Source of the DNA: Xanthoparmelia taractica
Taxonomy: Eukaryota; Ascomycota; Lecanoromycetes; Lecanorales; Parmeliaceae
DNA length: 39,669 nucleotides
Direction: 5' to 3'
NCBI GenBank assembly: GCA_033085395.1
Contig: JANQBS010000327.1
Coordinates: forward strand, 1-39,669
Program-made: the position numbers and the translations under genes
The notes under the pieces: generated by a model
Databases searched by the model: none
Seen by the model: only the letters and a program-made list of their open reading frames with translations
Told to the model about the DNA's origin: nothing
Shown: positions 34,161 through 39,669 of the stretch, piece after piece
Position numbering within the stretch: the stretch's first letter is position 1
Layout: each line of letters begins with the position of its first letter

Positions 34161-36969
34161 TACTATATATATAGATCTTATATTATTAATTAACTCTTTA
34201 TTCGAATTCTTCTTGTTTAGAGTACTTATATTCTTTTATAATCTTTAATTAATTAATTCTTAATTATTAAATATCTATATATTAAATTAGTATATATTCT
34301 ATTTATTCTATTTATATATATATTTATTTTAATCTTCTAAACTATCTTATTCTTTTTATATTATAATTATTATTATTAGACGCTTGAAGATATTTAAAGA
34401 ATCTTTAAAAAGACTCTTAATAAATCTAAGATTTTTATAAAAATTATTATACTTTTTTTTCTTTCTCGCTTCGCTCGCTCTTATAGAAATAAGTTTATAA
34501 TATTTAAAATATTTTTTCTCGAGATTCTTAGCTTAAGTATAATTAGAGAAATTAATATTAAGATCTTTAATTATCGCGATTAAGTCTTAGAGCTAAAAGA
34601 ATATCTTATCGAGTATATATATAATTATTATAAATAATATCGAATATATAAATTATACTCTCGTCGCTATTATCGCTACTATTATTATTATTTATTTAAG
34701 TCTAATATTAATTTAAAGAAGAGTAATAGTTTTAAAGTCTCTTTTATATATATTAAAAATATATATCTTTTTTTTAATCTTTATAAACGCTATTATATTA
34801 TTAAGATTAAGTATTTTAGATAAATCTTTTTTAAGATATTTAAATTTAAAAATCTTACTAAGCTAAGTCGAGAATACGCTAATCGCGCTAATATAAATAA
34901 TACTTATAAAACTAATAGAATAGTATATCTATTATAGTATTTCGAGATATATAGTTAGACTATATATTATTATGTATACTCTATAGTAGCTATTCGTCTA
35001 TAGACGATATTATTAAATTATCGTTTTCGTCTAGCTAAATTCTTAATCTTATATAAATTTAACTCTATTCGCGAGTATTATTATATATTTATAAATATAT
35101 ATATTCTAAATAATTAGAATAATTTTATAGTTTAAATTATTAAGAATAGACGTTATAGCGATCTTCTATTATATAAAATAGTAGTTCTTAATAATATTAA
35201 GTAGAATTTAGATTCTACTTCTAAATCTTTCTCTTTTAATTTTAAAATATATTAAAATTTTAATAAGAGACGATACTTACGCGAGTACTATAAATATAAT
35301 TATATCTATGTTAATTACTAGCGAAATTACGTAATAAATATATATTATAAGATTTAAATTAAGATCTTAAGTATTAATTTTACTTCGCTAAATAATTAAA
35401 TTTCGAGATCTAAATAACTTCTAACGTACTTATAAATATTTATATTACTACTATATATAGTAGAATTTTTTTTATATTCGCTATATAATCGACTAGATCT
35501 AGATCTAGTTAGTTAAGATTTACTATAAATAAATAATTAAGATTATTAATTAAAAAATTATTTAGATCGTATATTTATAAAAACTCTTTTAACTATTCTT
35601 CGAAAAATAATAAAAATCGAATATCGAGACTAGATTTTATATTATTATAATTATAATTATTAATTAACTCTCGTGATATCTAATATATTAATAATAAATC
35701 TTTAAAAATAACTTTAGTATAATCGTCTAATTAAGATTAATCTCCAGACGAAGTAATAATTCGTTTACTCGCCGCTAGAGCTAATCTCGAAATATTATAA
35801 TAATTAAAAATATATTTTTAGTCTCTTATTTTGATATAGAAATTTAATTAATAATAATATAATAATTATATTACTATAATAAGATTCTAGAACTTAGTTC
35901 GTTAAAAGAGATCTAAAAGCCGTCTTTAGATATATATCGATTATAATTTTAAATTAATAGTTACTAAGACTCTACTATAATAATTATTTATATTTAATTT
36001 ATTTATAAAGACTTTTAATTAAATCTTAGTTGTAATTCTTTTTTAAACTATAATACTTTATTATCTAGACGATTTCTTCGTTATTCTAGTACTAATTAAT
36101 AATATAACTATATATAACTAATAATTCGATCTCGTATATAAAGAATTAAATATTAAAATTAATTATATTAAGAATATTTTAAATACTATAATTAATTTTT
36201 TAGAGATTAAGTTCGATAGTATTCTAATATAAACTAGACTTCTATTTAATAAGCTCGCTTAGGCGAGAAATATAATTAAAAATCTTCTAATTAAGCGATA
36301 ATCTTATATCTAGAGCTCGAGTTAGCGATTAATTTCTTATTATTTATTATTAAGATCGTAATTTTAAAGAGAGCTTTTTTAAGATAACTTTTCGATATTA
36401 TTTAAAAATTAATAATACTTATAAAAATTATACCTTATATTAAAATCGATTTACTATAATTAAAGATCTTTTTAAAAGACTAAAATAATCTTAACTTAAT
36501 TCGCTACGTTATTAATCAACTAATATAGTATATTTAAAATAGTAAATTAGAGATCTTTAGAATAGAAAATTATATTCTAGAATATCTAGATCTCTTATAG
36601 TCGATCTAGAAAATTTTAATATTTTAATAATTATATATTATTATTAGAAAGATATATAGTTTAATAAAATAAAAATTATAAATTACGCTATTTAATTATA
36701 ATTATAAAGATTTTAAAAATTATAATTAGTACTATATTATAATTATAATATATATATCTATAGTCTTAGAGAAATCTCTATCGCGAATTAATTATAGTCT
36801 TATTATAAGATAGAGTAATACTACTAGCTAAATATAATATCTATTTAATTTTAAAATAAATTCTAATTAAGACTCATAAGCTAATAGATAACTTATATTA
36901 CTTTCGATATTAAAAAATCGCTAATATATATCTATAGCTAAGATATATCTCTATCGCTCTATAGAACTA
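34161..36969. other. AT-rich RIP-affected DNA, no gene seen
   Basis: The sequence has strong RIP-type composition. Some + frames between about 34,800 and 36,500 read as basic, Asn/Lys/Ile-rich protein-like sequence with scattered stops, but no domain is recognisable. It is probably one or more old transposons. No terminal repeats were paired. Confidence 0.45.
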
Positions 36970-37364
36970 GAACGTGATTTACTAGATTTCTAATATAATT
37001 AGATTATACTATTATAAGAGATACCTCGTTTTCTCTAATAGAGTTTATTATAAAAACACGAAAAATATATACTATATCTATTAAGTTATATAGCGCTTAT
37101 TATATTATTAATAAAAATATATTTTTCTTTTTAATAATTATTAATTTACTTACTAATTAGATTATATATCTTAATATAAAATAAATTAAGACTAGAATTA
37201 TTAAGATTTATTTAATATATATTAAATTAATTTATATTAATATAGAATATAAGAATCTTACGATATTCTATAATTCTTAATTATAAAGAATTATTATTAT
37301 TATTCGACGTTTACGAGATAAGGCCTTGCGGCGTAAACGATCTTCTATTAACTAAATTCCAACA
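36970..37364 (-). repeat. Putative 3' LTR of the Copia element
   Basis: Read on the - strand, TGTTGGAATTTAGTTAATAG begins at 37,364. TGTTGGAA is a typical start for a Copia LTR. It lies about 100 bases after the end of the RNase H frame, where a 3' LTR is expected, and follows a purine stretch (AAGAG) that could be a mutated polypurine tract. The inner end near 36,970 is a guess, because the 5' LTR is not in the window and no partner was available for comparison. Confidence 0.4.
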
Positions 37365-39440
37365 CTCTTATATAGTTTAAATAGGGACTATTTTCGATAT
37401 TAATTCAATACTTTCATATAATTCTTATTCGAACTATTTAATCGATCTATTGTAATTCTATTTAATATATAAAGATAATAAATTTCTCGTTGCTTAAGGT
37501 CTTAATTACATCGTTAGCGATTATCTAATTAATTACTACTTATATAAATTAAACGATCTCAATCTTAATCTAATCATGCACGAAATATTATTAAATATCT
37601 ATATACTTAATACGTGAGTAAAAGCGAGAATTCTTTATAAATACTATAATCTTTTAATTATTAATTTTAATAAGTACTAACTTAGTAGATAGACTTAATT
37701 CGATATCTAACTCTAATAGTAAGCGTGTAAATTATATCGTCTTCTTAACGATCTATATTTAAGTTATATATTCGACTTTATATAATAATAAAGTAATGAA
37801 TTATTAACGCTTAAAGATTTAGCTAATAGTATCTTCGTATAATAGAAAGATATAAACTCTTAAGAATCGATAAATCTTCTAATCGAAGATTTAATCTACG
37901 TGTATATATTTTATAAGACTAATAACTATTTCGTATATATTTTATAGTCTAGCGTCTCTTTAAGATAGCGAAGTACTCGCTTAATCGCTACGATATATTT
38001 AGAATTCGAGTTATAATTATATCGAGATAGAATCGTTACTACGTAGTAGATATCTAATCTAATTTGAATTATAGAATATATAATTAATCTTACTATAGAC
38101 TAATATTTCTAAATAATCTTAGAACTAGCTTTGTTTACTAATTCTTTCTAAAGTTAAGTATCTAGTATTATTAATGTGAATATAATCGCGTAATTACTTA
38201 TATTAAATCTAGCGAGAACTTTCTTTAAGTACATTATTTATATAACACGTACGATTCTTCTAATTCGATCTCTCTACATTTTTATATGTAAATAATATAA
38301 ATATAAATCGAGATCGATTATCGTAAATTACTTATAGAATTTCTATTTCAACTCCGATATATGTTTAGATTCCTTAGAATTATATATTTAAATATTATTA
38401 ATATACACACTTATTATAAAACGCGTAGTCTTATTAACGAAGAGTAACTACTCTAATTGAATATATTTAAATTCTTTTAACATAAGAAAATCGCGAAGAA
38501 TATAATATTATTCGCGAAATAACTACTTGAGATTATATAGTGCTCTAAGTAGTCGATATATTATATTTTCTATCTTATATCTCGTTGAATACTTAATATA
38601 GATAAGTTTCTTTAATAGAGCGTTTAGAAACGTAGTAATAACGTCTATCTATTTATAGTCTAGGTTATAGTGCGCTATAATTGCGAATAGTATTTTAAAT
38701 AATATAAACTTAACGATTAAGGCGAACGTTTAATCGTAATTAATTTTTATAGAATTACTCGTATTCTCGTACTATTTAGCGAGCTTTATTAAGAATAGAT
38801 TAATCTATTAACTAATATATAGATTACTTATAGCTTAATTAAAAGTTAGTAATTTGAAGTTATCTACTTTCTTAGTCACTTAATAACTTTCTATTTTAAT
38901 TATTTTTTAAATTATAGCTACGAGATCGAAATTCAACTTCAAATTATAATAATTTAAGTCTTTATAATTTAAAATAGCTAGTTTATAGTATATACGCTTA
39001 GCTTCTAAAGTCTTATTATATTTAATATAAATAATAGTTCTCTAAGTCTATATTTTAATATCTCTTTACTTCTTATTTAGAGAAGTCTTTTAAAAAGACT
39101 TAATATTTCGCTTAGATCGCGAATTGTATATCTTATCGATACTTGAATCTAAATATATTTCTAGACCAGATAAAAGTATCTCTTAAATATCTTCTTTATC
39201 GAATACTTTTATATCTTTCGTATTTCCCGTACTCGATTCTTTTGTTAGAATATTTCGAAAATAATCGATATTTAAGATACTAAAGTAAGTATTATTAAAG
39301 TAAGTGTTATTCGTATATAGATACTTAGTCTAATTCTTTCCAGCATTAAATACGTCTAATATAATGTTATTATTAATAATCTCGATTATTTAATAATCGC
39401 TATCTAATATAGCGGAGATTATTATTCGTGATTTTTTAAA
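37365..39440 (-). pseudogene. RIP-degraded Ty1/Copia pol (reverse transcriptase and RNase H)
   Basis: This is the relic of a Copia retrotransposon polyprotein, which copied the element RNA into DNA. On the - strand the reverse transcriptase reads INYD*TFALIV near 38,735-38,765, matching the Copia D-Y-x-x-T-F-A-P-V-V block. IDVITTFLNALL follows (the M-D-V-x-T-A-F-L-x-G block), then IIYRLLRALYNLK (the L-x-K-A-L-Y-G-L-K-Q block) near 38,535. The catalytic Y-V-D-D is represented by YINNI near 38,395-38,408, with its Asp codons mutated to Asn, a G-to-A type change. RVLRYLKETLDYKIY (about 37,945-37,990) and the RNase H end, KYIDI**YFVHD near 37,575-37,608, complete the order. Many Gln/Trp positions are stops. 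Integrase was not readable upstream, and the element is interrupted or bordered by the MITE at 39,454. Confidence 0.88.
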
Positions 39441-39453
39441 ATTTATATATAAC

Positions 39454-39669
39454 TACGGGTCGAAAAGGTGTGGTATATTTGATAATATAGGACTAGTTTT
39501 TCGAATATTATATCAAAAGGTATAGGATATCCCATACTCCCATTGTGTTTTAAATAAATATATTACGTAATATTTTTTTATATTCTAAAAAGACGTAAAA
39601 GGCTTAAGCGAACGCTTATATAATTATAAAATTCTATAAATAGATTAAAAAGATATAATTTTTTAAAAA
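39454..39669 (-). mobile_element. hAT-like MITE, copy 4 (inverted, cut by window end)
   Basis: Starting TACGGGTCGAAAAGGTGTGG, this segment is the reverse complement of the other three MITE copies. It matches their right end through the CCCATACTCCCATTG region and on to the AAGCGAACGCTTATATAA region, where the window stops after 216 bases. The 8 bases just before it are TATATAAC, the presumed left target duplication; its partner lies outside the window. It adjoins the 5' side of the Copia relic. Confidence 0.88.

Noticed and set aside
1..39669. tRNA genes, CRISPR arrays, bacterial operons
   Set aside because: No cloverleaf with A and B box, no regularly spaced direct repeats with unique spacers, and spliceosomal introns with CTAAC branch sites show that the DNA is fungal.

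Overview
The window looks like a piece of a filamentous ascomycete (Pezizomycotina) genome with a two-compartment structure. About 33 kb (roughly 1-26,900 and 34,060-39,669) is very AT-rich. CpA and TpG are almost absent there, TpA is in large excess and CpG is retained. This is the signature of repeat-induced point mutation (RIP), in which duplicated DNA is mutated C to T, mainly at CpA. Those stretches have no intact genes, only transposon relics whose reading frames show through as stop codons at former Gln and Trp positions. The species cannot be named from the sequence.

Left AT-rich block: a hAT-type transposase relic on the + strand (about 860-2,900); a short segment that escaped RIP (3,745-3,960); two direct copies of an unidentified ~4 kb element coding on the - strand (about 7,030-11,100 and 11,890-15,890); two further decayed + strand frames of unknown family (about 17,341-20,100 and 25,640-26,605); and three tandem repeat arrays with 27, 18 and 40 bp units. 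Three complete copies of a 275-277 bp MITE lie at 5,129, 18,579 and 26,614. A fourth, inverted copy is cut by the window end at 39,454. Each complete copy has 23-bp terminal inverted repeats and an 8-bp target duplication, which points to the hAT superfamily.

Gene island (about 26,889-34,060, normal base composition): an ankyrin-repeat gene on the + strand with two clear introns, broken by one stop that fits a CAA-to-TAA change; a secretory-lipase-type alpha/beta hydrolase on the - strand, frameshifted just before its catalytic histidine; a ~680 bp near-complete palindrome centred near 32,144; and about 1.5 kb of unassigned sequence. Both recognisable genes are damaged, so the island looks like a decaying accessory region between transposon graveyards.

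Right AT-rich block: unassigned decayed sequence, then a Ty1/Copia retrotransposon on the - strand. Its reverse transcriptase and RNase H are readable despite RIP, and its 3' LTR appears to begin near 37,364. No tRNA, CRISPR array or bacterial-type feature was seen. Statements of homology are by eye; no database search was possible.
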